A stretch of 64,000 nt of DNA. Origin: Pacificoceanicola sp048553275. Lineage in GTDB: Bacteria > Pseudomonadota > Alphaproteobacteria > Rhodobacterales > Rhodobacteraceae. Of the stretch, positions 26,254 through 34,975 are shown one piece after another. The notes below the pieces were generated by a model that did no database searches, was not told the DNA's origin, and was given only the letters and a program-made list of their open reading frames with translations. Position 1 is the first letter of the stretch; each line of letters starts with the position of its first letter. The stretch spans positions 80,517 through 144,516 of the forward strand of contig NZ_JBLZMW010000014.1 in assembly GCF_048553275.1 (NCBI RefSeq). Direction: 5' to 3'. Both the position numbers and the translations under genes were made by a program.

Positions 26254-26811
26254 ATGCCTTCGCAGCTCGGCGTTCCCATTGATTTTGAACAACGAAAGTT
26301 CAGGCAGGTGAAGAAACTCGGTCTCGATGCTACCGACATCCGTATTCTCGCTGCGGTGCAAAGCCACGGCCAGCTGAGCAAGACCCGGCTTTCCGAGATA
26401 GTGAATATCTCTGCCACGCCGTGCTGGTCCCGACTGGATCGGCTCAAGGCCGAGGGATACATTCGCGGCTACCATGCGGATATTGCGCTGGACCGGTTGT
26501 GTGACTTTACCCAGGTCATTGTCACAGTATCACTGAACAGCCACCGCAAGAGGGACTTCGAACGGTTCGAGGCTTGGGTGATGCAACATGACGCCATTAC
26601 GGAGTGCGTGGCGACCGGGGGGGGAATGGACTACGTCATGAAAGTGGTCTCTCGGACCGTGGCGGCCTTCCAGGACCTGATGCAGGACATGTTGGAGGCC
26701 GACCTGCCGGTCGAAAGATACATGACCTATTTCGCGACACGGGTGATCAAGGCCACCCGCCCGAACGTCGCCAACCTCGTAGGCAAAGTGCCGCAAGACC
26801 GAACGTTCTGA
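26254..26811 (+). CDS. Lrp/AsnC-family transcription regulator
   Basis: 185 residues. N-terminal HTH (LDATDIRILAAVQSHGQLSK, then VNISATPCWSRLDRLKAEGY) and a C-terminal RAM effector domain with VATGGGMDYVMKVVSRTVAA. AGGAAAAGG precedes the ATG at 26254, preferred to a start at 26158. It is co-directional with the demethylase-like operon that starts 141 bases later and is its likely regulator, perhaps sensing an amino-acid-like or methylated-sulfur metabolite. Confidence 0.88.
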   Translation: MPSQLGVPIDFEQRKFRQVKKLGLDATDIRILAAVQSHGQLSKTRLSEIVNISATPCWSRLDRLKAEGYIRGYHADIALDRLCDFTQVIVTVSLNSHRKRDFERFEAWVMQHDAITECVATGGGMDYVMKVVSRTVAAFQDLMQDMLEADLPVERYMTYFATRVIKATRPNVANLVGKVPQDRTF

Positions 26812-26951
26812 AACCTGCCAGAAATTCAGCCTGAACAGTCCACGATCTGCCCGTTTTTCAGACCACACTCTTCGAGATTTGCCGACTAAATAAGCGCATC
26901 ATTCACCGTGTCCCGGGCCGCCAGTCCGGGTTCCAGCAAGGGCACAGCGAC

Positions 26952-28091
26952 ATGCACGCAGACGAGTTTGGTTTTGGCACGCAGATCCGGAAATCCCCCT
27001 ATTTCGACGCCACCGTTCGGTGGGGAGCAAAAGGTTTTTCCGTTTACAATCACATGTATATTCCGCGCGACTTCGGCGATCCCGAACAGAACTTCTGGAA
27101 CCTCGTGAACGACGCGATCCTGTGTGACGTGGCCGTGGAACGGCAGGTGGAGATCACCGGGCCGGATGCGGCGCACTTCGTTCAGATGCTGACGCCGCGC
27201 GATCTGTCCAAGATGGCCGTGGGTCAGTGCAAATACATCCTGATCACCAACGCCCAAGGCGGCATCCTGAACGATCCGATCCTGCTGCGGCTGGCGGAAA
27301 ACCACTTCTGGATCTCTCTGGCCGACAGCGACATCTTGCTTTGGGCGCAAGGGGTGGCGGTGCATTCGGGTCTCGACGTCCATATCTGCGAACCCGACGT
27401 GTCGCCGCTGCAATTGCAGGGTCCGAAATCGGGCGAGATCATGACCGCGCTTTTCGGCGAAGAGATCATGGATCTGAAATACTACTGGCTGCGCGAACTC
27501 GATCTGGACGGTATCCCGCTGATCGTCTCGCGCACCGGCTGGTCGTCGGAACTGGGCTACGAGCTGTATCTGCGCGACGGGTCGCAGGGCGACGCGCTGT
27601 GGGAACGCATCATGGCGGCGGGCATGGAATTCGGCCTGAAGCCCGGCCACACCTCGTCGATCCGCCGGATCGAGGGCGGCATGCTGTCCTATCACGCCGA
27701 TGCGGACATCAACACCAACCCGTTCGAGCTGGGTCTCGACCGTCTGTGCAACCTCGACATGGAGGTTGAGTTCATCGGCAAGGCGGCGCTGAAGCGCATC
27801 CGCGACGAGGGCATCACGCGCAAGCAGGTTGGTCTGATCATCGACTCCGATCCGCTGCGTGGGCCGAATACGACTTTCTGGCCGATCAACCGCGATGGCA
27901 CGCAGATCGGTCAGGTGACGTCTGCTGTCTACTCGCCCCGGCTGGAGCGAAACATCGCGCTGGCGATGGTCTCGGTCGAGCACGCACATATCGGCATGCA
28001 GCTTGAAGTCGTTCTGCCGACCGGCCCGACCACGGCGACCGTGGTGGACCGTCCCTTCTTCGATCCGAAGAAATCGCTGGCGGCTGCCTGA
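26952..28091 (+). CDS. DmdA-like THF-dependent demethylase (GcvT family)
   Basis: 379 residues of the aminomethyltransferase (GcvT) fold. Blocks shared with dimethylsulfoniopropionate demethylase DmdA include KGFSVYNHM (27-35), the stretch CDVAVERQVEITGPDA (58-73), GGILNDP (103-109) and HFWISLADSDILLW. DmdA moves a methyl from DMSP to tetrahydrofolate. The glycine-cleavage T-protein lacks these blocks, so a demethylase is favoured, but whether the substrate is DMSP or another methylated compound cannot be read from sequence. First gene of a six-gene operon; its TGA overlaps the next ATG. Confidence 0.75.
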   Translation: MHADEFGFGTQIRKSPYFDATVRWGAKGFSVYNHMYIPRDFGDPEQNFWNLVNDAILCDVAVERQVEITGPDAAHFVQMLTPRDLSKMAVGQCKYILITNAQGGILNDPILLRLAENHFWISLADSDILLWAQGVAVHSGLDVHICEPDVSPLQLQGPKSGEIMTALFGEEIMDLKYYWLRELDLDGIPLIVSRTGWSSELGYELYLRDGSQGDALWERIMAAGMEFGLKPGHTSSIRRIEGGMLSYHADADINTNPFELGLDRLCNLDMEVEFIGKAALKRIRDEGITRKQVGLIIDSDPLRGPNTTFWPINRDGTQIGQVTSAVYSPRLERNIALAMVSVEHAHIGMQLEVVLPTGPTTATVVDRPFFDPKKSLAAA

Positions 28092-28537
28092 TGTCGCTGG
28101 CCATCGACCTGCACTGGCATCGGGGCGGTTCTGACCTGATGCCGGGACAATATTCCGCCGCGCATCGGGTGTCTTACGGCAACCGCTTTGACATCGACGT
28201 GGACGCCGCCCCCGACTGGGGCGGTGATCCGGGCCATACCAACCCCGAGCAGGCATTGGCCTCTGCCCTGTCGAGCTGCCACATGATGACCTTCCTTGCG
28301 CTTGCGGCGAAGGCGGGCTGGCCTGTGGCGGGCTATTCCGACCACGCCGTCGCGCACTTGGGCAAGAACCCGCGTGGGCAAATGTCGGTCACGCGCATCG
28401 ACCTGCATCCGGTGGTGCGCTTCGACCCCGGCTTTGCCGTCACGGACGTGGCACTGGCCCAGATGCAGGACCGCGCGCATCGCTATTGCTTCATCGCCAA
28501 CACTTTGGCGGACAGCGTCGAAATCAACATCTTCTGA
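28091..28537 (+). CDS. OsmC/Ohr-family peroxiredoxin-like protein
   Basis: 148 residues with the two redox cysteines of the family: Cys63 in ALSSCHMMTFLA and Cys132 in HRYCFIANTL. OsmC proteins reduce organic hydroperoxides with a thiol. Its ATG overlaps the stop of the demethylase-like gene (ATGT within TGATG), so the two are made together. In this operon it could deal with peroxide released by methanethiol oxidation or with reactive acyl intermediates. Confidence 0.88.
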   Translation: MSLAIDLHWHRGGSDLMPGQYSAAHRVSYGNRFDIDVDAAPDWGGDPGHTNPEQALASALSSCHMMTFLALAAKAGWPVAGYSDHAVAHLGKNPRGQMSVTRIDLHPVVRFDPGFAVTDVALAQMQDRAHRYCFIANTLADSVEINIF

Positions 28538-28544
28538 GGTTGGC

Positions 28545-29339
28545 ATGACCGATATCCTCCTGCGCGAACTGGACACCGACGGCATCCTGCGCCTGACCCT
28601 GAACGATCCTGGCAGGCGCAACGCCCTGTCCGAGGCGATGCTGACCGCGCTGGGCACGGCGTTTGTCGAGGCTGGACGCGATCCGCTGGTGCGGGTGATC
28701 GTGCTGGCCGCCAATGGCCCGGCCTTTTGTGCCGGGCACGACCTCAAGGAAATGACCGCCGGGCGTGCGGGGGATGACCGTGGCCGGGCCTATTTCACCC
28801 GTGTCCTGACCCAGTGTTCCGGTGTCATGCAAGGCATTGTCAATTGCCCCAAGCCGGTGATCGCCGAAGTCACCGGCATCGCCACCGCCGCCGGGTGCCA
28901 ATTGGTCGCCAGCTGCTATCTGGCGATTGCGGCGGACAGCGCTCAGTTCAGCACACCGGGCGTTCATATCGGTCTGTTCTGCTCGACGCCAATGGTGGCT
29001 CTGTCGCGCAACGTTGCCCACAAGCACGCGATGGAAATGCTGCTGACCGGCGACATGACCCCCGCCGCGCGCGCCGCAGAGATCGGGCTGGTCAATCGCT
29101 GCGTCACGCCCGAGGCCTTGAGCGATGAGGTCATGGCGGTCGCGCGCAAGATCGCCGCGAAATCCGCGATGACCTTGGCCACCGGCAAGCGGGCGTTTTA
29201 CGCGCAGACGCAGATGCCGCTGGCCGAGGCCTATGACCATGCCACACGCGTGATGGTCGACAACATGCTGGCCCGCGACGCCCAAGAAGGCATCGGTGCC
29301 TTCATCGAAAAGCGCGCGCCCGAATGGCAGGACGCCTGA
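28545..29339 (+). CDS. ECHDC3-like crotonase lacking both catalytic glutamates
   Basis: 264 residues of the enoyl-CoA hydratase/isomerase fold, with oxyanion-hole segments FCAGHDLKE and ATAAG. The two glutamates of classical hydratases are replaced: Gln119 in AAGCQL and Gly139 in FSTPGVHIGLF. This pattern matches the poorly understood ECHDC3 subgroup rather than DmdD or classical hydratases. The role in the operon is therefore open: acyl-CoA hydrolysis, binding or an altered hydration. Stop overlaps the ligase start. Confidence 0.82.
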   Translation: MTDILLRELDTDGILRLTLNDPGRRNALSEAMLTALGTAFVEAGRDPLVRVIVLAANGPAFCAGHDLKEMTAGRAGDDRGRAYFTRVLTQCSGVMQGIVNCPKPVIAEVTGIATAAGCQLVASCYLAIAADSAQFSTPGVHIGLFCSTPMVALSRNVAHKHAMEMLLTGDMTPAARAAEIGLVNRCVTPEALSDEVMAVARKIAAKSAMTLATGKRAFYAQTQMPLAEAYDHATRVMVDNMLARDAQEGIGAFIEKRAPEWQDA

Positions 29340-30973
29340 TGGACAATCCGTATAACACCGGCCTTGACCGCAACCCGGCGAATTACCAGCCGCTGACCCC
29401 GATCGGCTTTCTGGAACGGGCCGCGTTGGTCTTTCCCGATCACACTGCCATCGTCCATGGCGCAGTGCGGCGCAGCTATGCCGCGTTCTACAGCCGCTCC
29501 CGACAACTGGCCTCGGCCTTGGTGGCGCAAGGGATTGGAAGGGGAGAGACCGTTTCTGCGCTGCTCGCCAACACGCCCGCGATGCTGGAATGTCATTACG
29601 GAGTGCCGATGTGCGGCGCGGTGCTGCACGCGATCAACACGCGGCTGGATGCGGCGATCATCGCGTTCCAACTGGACCATGCCCTGTCGAAACTGGTCTT
29701 CGTTGATATCGAGTTCCTGCCGCTTTTGCACGAGGCGCTGAGGCTGTGCGCGGCCAGGCCCAAGGTCATCGTCTATGACGACCCGGAATTCGACGGGCCG
29801 CGCATGGCGCACGAGGCCCCGGACTACGAGGACTTCCTTGCCTCCGGCGACCCGGATTTCGCGTGGCTGAGGCCGCAGGACGAATGGGACGCCATCGCGA
29901 TCAGTTATACCTCCGGCACCACGGGCGATCCCAAGGGCGTCGTGACCCATCACCGGGGCGCCTATCTGCTGGCGCAGGGCAACGCGCTGACGGCCAGCAT
30001 GGCGAAACACGCGGTCTACCTGTGGACCCTGCCGATGTTCCACTGCAACGGCTGGTGTTTCCCGTGGACCCTGTCGGCGATCATCGGCACCCATGTCTGC
30101 CTGCGCCAAGTCCGGGCCGAACCGATCTGGGCGGCGCTGGCCGATGAGGGCGTCACGCATCTGTGTGGCGCGCCCATCGTCATGTCGCTGATGATCTCGG
30201 CCCCAGACGCGGTGAAACGCCCGCTGGACCAGCCGGTCCAGTTCTTCACCGCCGCCGCCCCGCCGCCGGAAAAGCTGCTGGCTGACATGAAAGAGGCCGG
30301 GTTCGACGTCACCCATCTGTACGGCCTGACCGAAACCTACGGCCCGGCCGTGGTCAATGATTGGCACGCGGATTGGTCTGCCCTGCCGCCCGCCGCGCAA
30401 GCAAGGTTGAAGGCGCGTCAGGGCGTGCGCTATCTGCCGCTCGAAGGGCTGGACGTGCTCGACCCCGAAACCATGTTGCCCGTGCCCCGCGACGGTCAAA
30501 CCATGGGTGAGGTCATGTTCTGCGGCAACGTCGTGATGAAGGGCTATTTCCGCAACCCGAAGGCGACCGAAGAGGCGTTCAAAGGCGGCTGGTTCCATTC
30601 GGGTGACTTGGGGGTGATTCATCCCGATGGTTACATCCAACTCAAGGATCGGTCCAAGGACGTGATCATCTCGGGCGGCGAGAACATCTCGTCGATAGAG
30701 GTCGAAGAGGTGCTGTATCGGCATCCCGCCGTTGCCGTCGTTGCCGTGGTCGCACAACCGCATGACAAATGGGGCGAAACCCCCTGCGCCTTTGTCGAAC
30801 TGGCCGAAGGGCAGCAGGCCGATGCCGCCAGCCTGAAGGCGTGGTGCCGCGACAACCTTGCGCATTACAAGGTGCCGGGGCGCTTCATCTTTGGCCCGGT
30901 CCCGCGCACGTCGACTGGCAAAATCCAGAAGTTCACCCTGCGCGACCAGGCGCGGACACTGGAAAAGGCATGA
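29339..30973 (+). CDS. AMP-dependent acyl-CoA ligase
   Basis: 544 residues of the ANL adenylate-forming family, close to the acyl-CoA synthetases that begin NPYxxGLDRNxANYxPLTP. P-loop TSGTTGDPKG at 191-200, YGLTETYGPA and the late SKDVIISGGENISS, ending in the conserved Lys of TSTGKIQK. DmdB of the DMSP pathway is of the same superfamily but a different subgroup, so a short-chain or methylthio acid is a plausible substrate, not a certain one. The ATG overlaps the crotonase stop (TGATG). Confidence 0.9.
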   Translation: MDNPYNTGLDRNPANYQPLTPIGFLERAALVFPDHTAIVHGAVRRSYAAFYSRSRQLASALVAQGIGRGETVSALLANTPAMLECHYGVPMCGAVLHAINTRLDAAIIAFQLDHALSKLVFVDIEFLPLLHEALRLCAARPKVIVYDDPEFDGPRMAHEAPDYEDFLASGDPDFAWLRPQDEWDAIAISYTSGTTGDPKGVVTHHRGAYLLAQGNALTASMAKHAVYLWTLPMFHCNGWCFPWTLSAIIGTHVCLRQVRAEPIWAALADEGVTHLCGAPIVMSLMISAPDAVKRPLDQPVQFFTAAAPPPEKLLADMKEAGFDVTHLYGLTETYGPAVVNDWHADWSALPPAAQARLKARQGVRYLPLEGLDVLDPETMLPVPRDGQTMGEVMFCGNVVMKGYFRNPKATEEAFKGGWFHSGDLGVIHPDGYIQLKDRSKDVIISGGENISSIEVEEVLYRHPAVAVVAVVAQPHDKWGETPCAFVELAEGQQADAASLKAWCRDNLAHYKVPGRFIFGPVPRTSTGKIQKFTLRDQARTLEKA

Positions 30974-31108
30974 ACTTGCCGGGGGGCAATGCCCTCTCGA
31001 CGAAACCTTTTGGGCGACTCTGCAATCCATGGCAGAGTGGCCCTCTGATTTGAGAGGCCACGGAAAAAGGCGAGATATTCGAACGACGATTCATAGGGAG
31101 GAGAGACC

Positions 31109-32509
31109 ATGAACCTGAGACCGGACCCGACATTCCACGCAACCCCGAAACTGGCGATGGAGGCGCCGGCCGAGACGCTGGCCTTCACGCTGATGCTGTC
31201 GCCGGATGGCTCCCAGCCCGATGGCCTTGCGGTTGTCGATGTGGACCCGAAATCGGACACCTACGGCGAGATCGTCCACCAGCTGATCATGCCGAACAAG
31301 GGCGACGAGTTCCACCACTTCGGCTGGAACGCTTGTTCCTCGTCCCTGTCGCCGCTGTCGGGCCATGCCTTTCTGGAACGGCGCTATCTGATCATCCCGG
31401 GCATCCGGTCGTCGCGCATCTATATCATCGACGTGAAAGAGCCGCTTGAAGCGAAGATCCACAAGATCATCGAACCCGAAGAAGTCTTTGCCAAGACCGG
31501 TTACTCCCGCCCCCATACCATCCATTGCGGCCCCGAAGGCATCTATGTCAGCACACTGGGCGGCGGCGGCGAGGACGGGACCGACGGCCCTCCAGGCATC
31601 TTCATCATGGATTGCGAAACCTTCGAGATCCTTGGCCGCTATGAAATGGACCGGGGCAAGCAGGACAAGCACTACGATTTCTGGTGGAACCTGCCGCGCG
31701 ATTACATGGTCAGTTCGGAATGGGGCCTGCCGCCACAGTACGAAAACGGGATCGTCGCCGAGGACCTTCTGTCCAACAAATACGGCCACGCGATCCACTT
31801 CTGGAAGCTGCGCGAGCGCAAGAACGTGCAGACCATCGATCTGGGGGAAAACCACCAGATGGCGCTGGAAATCCGCCCGGCGCATGACCCGTCCAAGGAC
31901 TATGGGTTCTGCGGTGTCGTGGTGGACACCACCAACCTGCAAGGTGCGATCTTTACCTGGTGGCAGAACGACGACGGCACCTTCGAGGCCAAGAAGACCC
32001 TGACCATCGACCCCCGCCCCGAAGACCCGGCAAACCTGCCGCCGCTGTTGCAGGGCTTTGGCGCGGTGCCGCCGCTGGTGACGGATATCGACCTCAGCCT
32101 GGATGACAAATACCTCTACGTTGCCTGCTGGGGCTTGGGCGAAATGCACCAGTATGATGTGTCGGACCCGTTCAACCCCAGATTGGCGGGCAAGGTCGAA
32201 CTGGGCGGCATCGCACGCGGGGCGAAACATCCCAACGGTCAGCCCTTTGCCTATGGGCCGCAGATGGTCGAGATCAGCCGCGACGGCAAGCGCGTCTACT
32301 GGACCAACTCGCTGTATTCGACGTGGGATGATCAGTTCTACCCTGATGACGAAGGCGGGCAGATGGTCATGGCGCATGTGAGTGAGAATGGCGGTTTGAC
32401 GCTGGCAGAGGATTTCTACGTCGATTTCCCGAAGGGCTATCGCAGCCACCAGATCCGCCTGGAAGGCGGGGACTGCTCGACCGACAGCTTCTGCTACCCG
32501 TCCGCCTGA
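31109..32509 (+). CDS. mtoX: Methanethiol oxidase, selenium-binding protein (SBP56) family
   Basis: 466 residues, beta-propeller SBP56. Conserved blocks EFHHFGWNACSS (67-78), RPHTIHCGP (135-143), YGHAIHFWKL and late RSHQIRLEGGDCSTDSF carry the candidate metal-binding His and Cys residues. The Hyphomicrobium homologue oxidises methanethiol to formaldehyde, sulfide and H2O2 using copper. GGGAGGAGAG precedes the ATG. Placed after a DmdA-like gene and an acyl-CoA ligase, it is the strongest pointer to methanethiol being made here. Alternative: another SBP56 activity. Confidence 0.85.
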   Translation: MNLRPDPTFHATPKLAMEAPAETLAFTLMLSPDGSQPDGLAVVDVDPKSDTYGEIVHQLIMPNKGDEFHHFGWNACSSSLSPLSGHAFLERRYLIIPGIRSSRIYIIDVKEPLEAKIHKIIEPEEVFAKTGYSRPHTIHCGPEGIYVSTLGGGGEDGTDGPPGIFIMDCETFEILGRYEMDRGKQDKHYDFWWNLPRDYMVSSEWGLPPQYENGIVAEDLLSNKYGHAIHFWKLRERKNVQTIDLGENHQMALEIRPAHDPSKDYGFCGVVVDTTNLQGAIFTWWQNDDGTFEAKKTLTIDPRPEDPANLPPLLQGFGAVPPLVTDIDLSLDDKYLYVACWGLGEMHQYDVSDPFNPRLAGKVELGGIARGAKHPNGQPFAYGPQMVEISRDGKRVYWTNSLYSTWDDQFYPDDEGGQMVMAHVSENGGLTLAEDFYVDFPKGYRSHQIRLEGGDCSTDSFCYPSA

Positions 32510-32512
32510 TCA

Positions 32513-33175
32513 ATGGACGCACCAAACACAGCAACGGCCCTTTGGGGGGCCGTTGTCGTCTCGGGGCTGTACCATGGCGCGAACCCCGGAATGGGCTGGC
32601 CGCTGGCCGTATCGGCGGCGCTGATGGACCGCAAAAGTCGCAGTCTGTGGCGGGCGCTGGGTGCGCTGGCGCTCGGGCATCTGCTGGCGATGGCCGCGAT
32701 CCTGTTTCCGTTCGGCGCATTGCTTTTTCTGGCGGAATGGCAGCGCGAGATCCAGATCGGAGCGGCCACTCTGGTGATCACACTGGGGGTCTACCTGCTG
32801 ATCAACCGCCGCCACCCGCGATTTCTTGCCCGCGTGCCACCGTCGCGGCTGGCGCTTTGGTCCTTCCTGGCCGCCATGGCGCACGGGGCCGGGCTGATGC
32901 TGGTGCCGATTTACCTCGGGATTTGTGAGACGATCACGACGGATGCGGGCCACGCCGCCGCTGCGGGGCTGATGTCGGGCAGCCTCGGCACGGCCGTTCT
33001 GGTGGCGTTCGCACATACGACGGCCATGTTCACGACGGGTGCGGCCTTCGCTTATTCGGTCTACCGCTGGTTCGGCCTCAAGGCACTGTCCCGAAGCTGG
33101 CTCAACCTGGATGTCGTATGGGCAATCAGCCTGATCCTGGTTGGGGGTATCGCTTTGTACTCGATCGTTGCGTAG
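32513..33175 (+). CDS. Six-TM membrane protein with histidine motifs, possible metal transporter
   Basis: 220 residues and about six hydrophobic segments. Intramembrane or loop histidines recur in SGLYHGANPGMG, LGHLLAM, AMAHGAGLML and FAHTTAM, a pattern resembling the LysE/NiCoT/HupE-like cation transporter clan. It begins three bases after the mtoX stop. One reading is that it supplies copper to methanethiol oxidase, since no SCO1 or MauG gene is adjacent; another is sulfite or other product export. Family not recognised with confidence. Confidence 0.6.
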   Translation: MDAPNTATALWGAVVVSGLYHGANPGMGWPLAVSAALMDRKSRSLWRALGALALGHLLAMAAILFPFGALLFLAEWQREIQIGAATLVITLGVYLLINRRHPRFLARVPPSRLALWSFLAAMAHGAGLMLVPIYLGICETITTDAGHAAAAGLMSGSLGTAVLVAFAHTTAMFTTGAAFAYSVYRWFGLKALSRSWLNLDVVWAISLILVGGIALYSIVA

Positions 33176-33330
33176 GCAGCGGATCCGCGCGCAAGGGGGC
33201 GCCCTTCAAGAGAGCTGACACCAGCCGATGCACACGCAGCCAAAGTGTGGCCGGGTGAAGGTGCTCCGGGCTCGCAGCGGTCATTGCGCAACAAGTCGAC
33301 TTCCAGCTTGAACCTGTACCGTTTTCAGCA

Positions 33331-33356
33331 AAAGGCCCCCGAAGCGGGGGCCTTTT
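33331..33356. terminator. Bidirectional intrinsic terminator between the mtoX operon and pckA
   Basis: Perfect 10-bp stem AAAGGCCCCC/GGGGGCCTTT with loop GAAGC, T-run on both strands. It ends the convergent transcripts of the 32513 gene and pckA. Confidence 0.9.
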
Positions 33357-33376
33357 CCGGGGCCGTTTGGGGCCGC

Positions 33377-34975
33377 TCAGCTGATTGCGGCGGCTTTCAC
33401 GTCGTCGTCGATGAACGGGACGTATTGTTCGAAGTTGTCCGCGAACATCTGCACGAGCTTGTGCGCCTGCGCGTCGTAGGCGGCCTTGTCGTCCCATGTC
33501 TTGCGCGGGTCAAGGAGCAGTTCCGGCACGCCTTCGACATGAACCGGGACTTCGAAGCCGAAGTTCGGGTCCTTGCGGAAATCGGCATTGGCCAGTTTGC
33601 CATCAAGGGCGGCGTGCAGCAGGGCGCGGGTTGCCTTGATCGGCATACGCGAGCCGGAGCCATAGGCCCCGCCGGTCCAACCGGTGTTGACAAGCCAGCA
33701 GGTCGCGCCGTGCTTGGCGATCTTGTCGCGCAGCAGGTTGCCGTACTCCTCGGGGCGACGCGGCATGAAGGGCGCGCCGAAGCAGGTCGAGAAGGTCGGC
33801 TCCGGCTCGGTCACGCCGCGCTCGGTGCCGGCGACCTTGGAGGTGAAGCCGGAGAGGAAGTGATACATCGCCTGCGCCGGTGTCAGACGCGCGATCGGAG
33901 GCAGCACGCCAAAGGCATCGCAGGTCAGCATGATGATGTTCTTCGGATGCCCGCCAAGCGCGGTTTTCGACGCATTGGAGATATAGTTCAGCGGGTAGGC
34001 GCAGCGCATGTTGGCGGTCAGACTGTCGTCTTCGAAATCGAGATCGAAGGTCTCCGGATCGAAGACCATGTTCTCGATCACCGTGCCGAATTTCTCGGTC
34101 GTGGCGTAGATCTCCGGCTCTGCCTCGGGGGAGAGGGAGATGGTCTTGGCATAGCAGCCGCCTTCGAAGTTGAAGGTGCCGCGGTCGGACCAGCCGTGTT
34201 CGTCATCGCCGATCAGCACGCGCTCCGGATCGGCCGACAGCGTGGTCTTGCCGGTGCCGGACAGGCCGAAGAAGATCGCGGTGTCGACCGGGTTGCCGAC
34301 GGCGTGGTTTGCCGAGCAGTGCATCGCCATGATGCCCTTGCCGGGCAGGATGTAGTTCAGCAGGGTGAAGATCGATTTCTTGTTCTCGCCCGCGTATTCG
34401 GTGTTGGCGATCAGGATGCGTTTTTTATCGAAGTTCATCGCCACAACCGTTTCGGTGCGGCAGCCGTGCTTCTTGGGGTCGGCCTTGAAGCTGGGGCAGT
34501 TGATCACGGTCCAGTCCGCTTCGAAGGTGTCGAGGTCCTCGCGGTCCGGACGGCGCAGCATGTGGCGACAGAAGAGACCGTGCCACGCCAGTTCGGTGAC
34601 CATGCGCACGTCGATTGCATTGGCCGGATCGGCGCCGCCGGTAAGGTCCTGGACGTAATAGTCGCGGCCCTTCATGTGTTCGATCATGTCTGCTTCGAGC
34701 GCGTCAAATCCGGCGGGTTCCATCGGAGCGTTGTTCTCCCACCAGATCGAGTCTTCGACCAGGGGGGTGCGCACGATGAACTTGTCCTTGGGCGAGCGGC
34801 CGGTGAATTGGCCGGTGGAGACAAGGAAAGAGCCTCCCTTGCCAAGCGTGCCCTCGCCTTTTTTCAGAGCCGCTTCGATCAGCGCAGGCTCCATGAGGTT
34901 GTAATAGACATTGCCCAGACCTTCGATCCCTTGATCTTCAAGCCGGAATTGCGGGTTGACCCGTCCAAATGTCAT
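33377..34975 (-). CDS. pckA: Phosphoenolpyruvate carboxykinase (ATP)
   Basis: 532 residues; ATP-dependent conversion of oxaloacetate to PEP, entry to gluconeogenesis. P-loop GLSGTGKTT, the metal site around AWHGLFCRHML and DEHGWSDRGTFNFEGGC are typical. The frame continues to 35053, but AGGAGCTAGG lies before the ATG at 34975 and this is the usual start. Upstream there are four GTTAGCGC-like half-sites that may bind a LacI-family regulator; chvI lies divergently beyond them. Confidence 0.96.
   Translation of the reverse strand: MTFGRVNPQFRLEDQGIEGLGNVYYNLMEPALIEAALKKGEGTLGKGGSFLVSTGQFTGRSPKDKFIVRTPLVEDSIWWENNAPMEPAGFDALEADMIEHMKGRDYYVQDLTGGADPANAIDVRMVTELAWHGLFCRHMLRRPDREDLDTFEADWTVINCPSFKADPKKHGCRTETVVAMNFDKKRILIANTEYAGENKKSIFTLLNYILPGKGIMAMHCSANHAVGNPVDTAIFFGLSGTGKTTLSADPERVLIGDDEHGWSDRGTFNFEGGCYAKTISLSPEAEPEIYATTEKFGTVIENMVFDPETFDLDFEDDSLTANMRCAYPLNYISNASKTALGGHPKNIIMLTCDAFGVLPPIARLTPAQAMYHFLSGFTSKVAGTERGVTEPEPTFSTCFGAPFMPRRPEEYGNLLRDKIAKHGATCWLVNTGWTGGAYGSGSRMPIKATRALLHAALDGKLANADFRKDPNFGFEVPVHVEGVPELLLDPRKTWDDKAAYDAQAHKLVQMFADNFEQYVPFIDDDVKAAAIS

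Noticed and set aside
28545..29339. Calling the crotonase DmdD
   Set aside because: Both catalytic glutamates are absent, and the sequence follows the ECHDC3 pattern.
29231..31030. 599-codon minus frame
   Set aside because: Antisense to the acyl-CoA ligase, Arg/His/Gly-rich.
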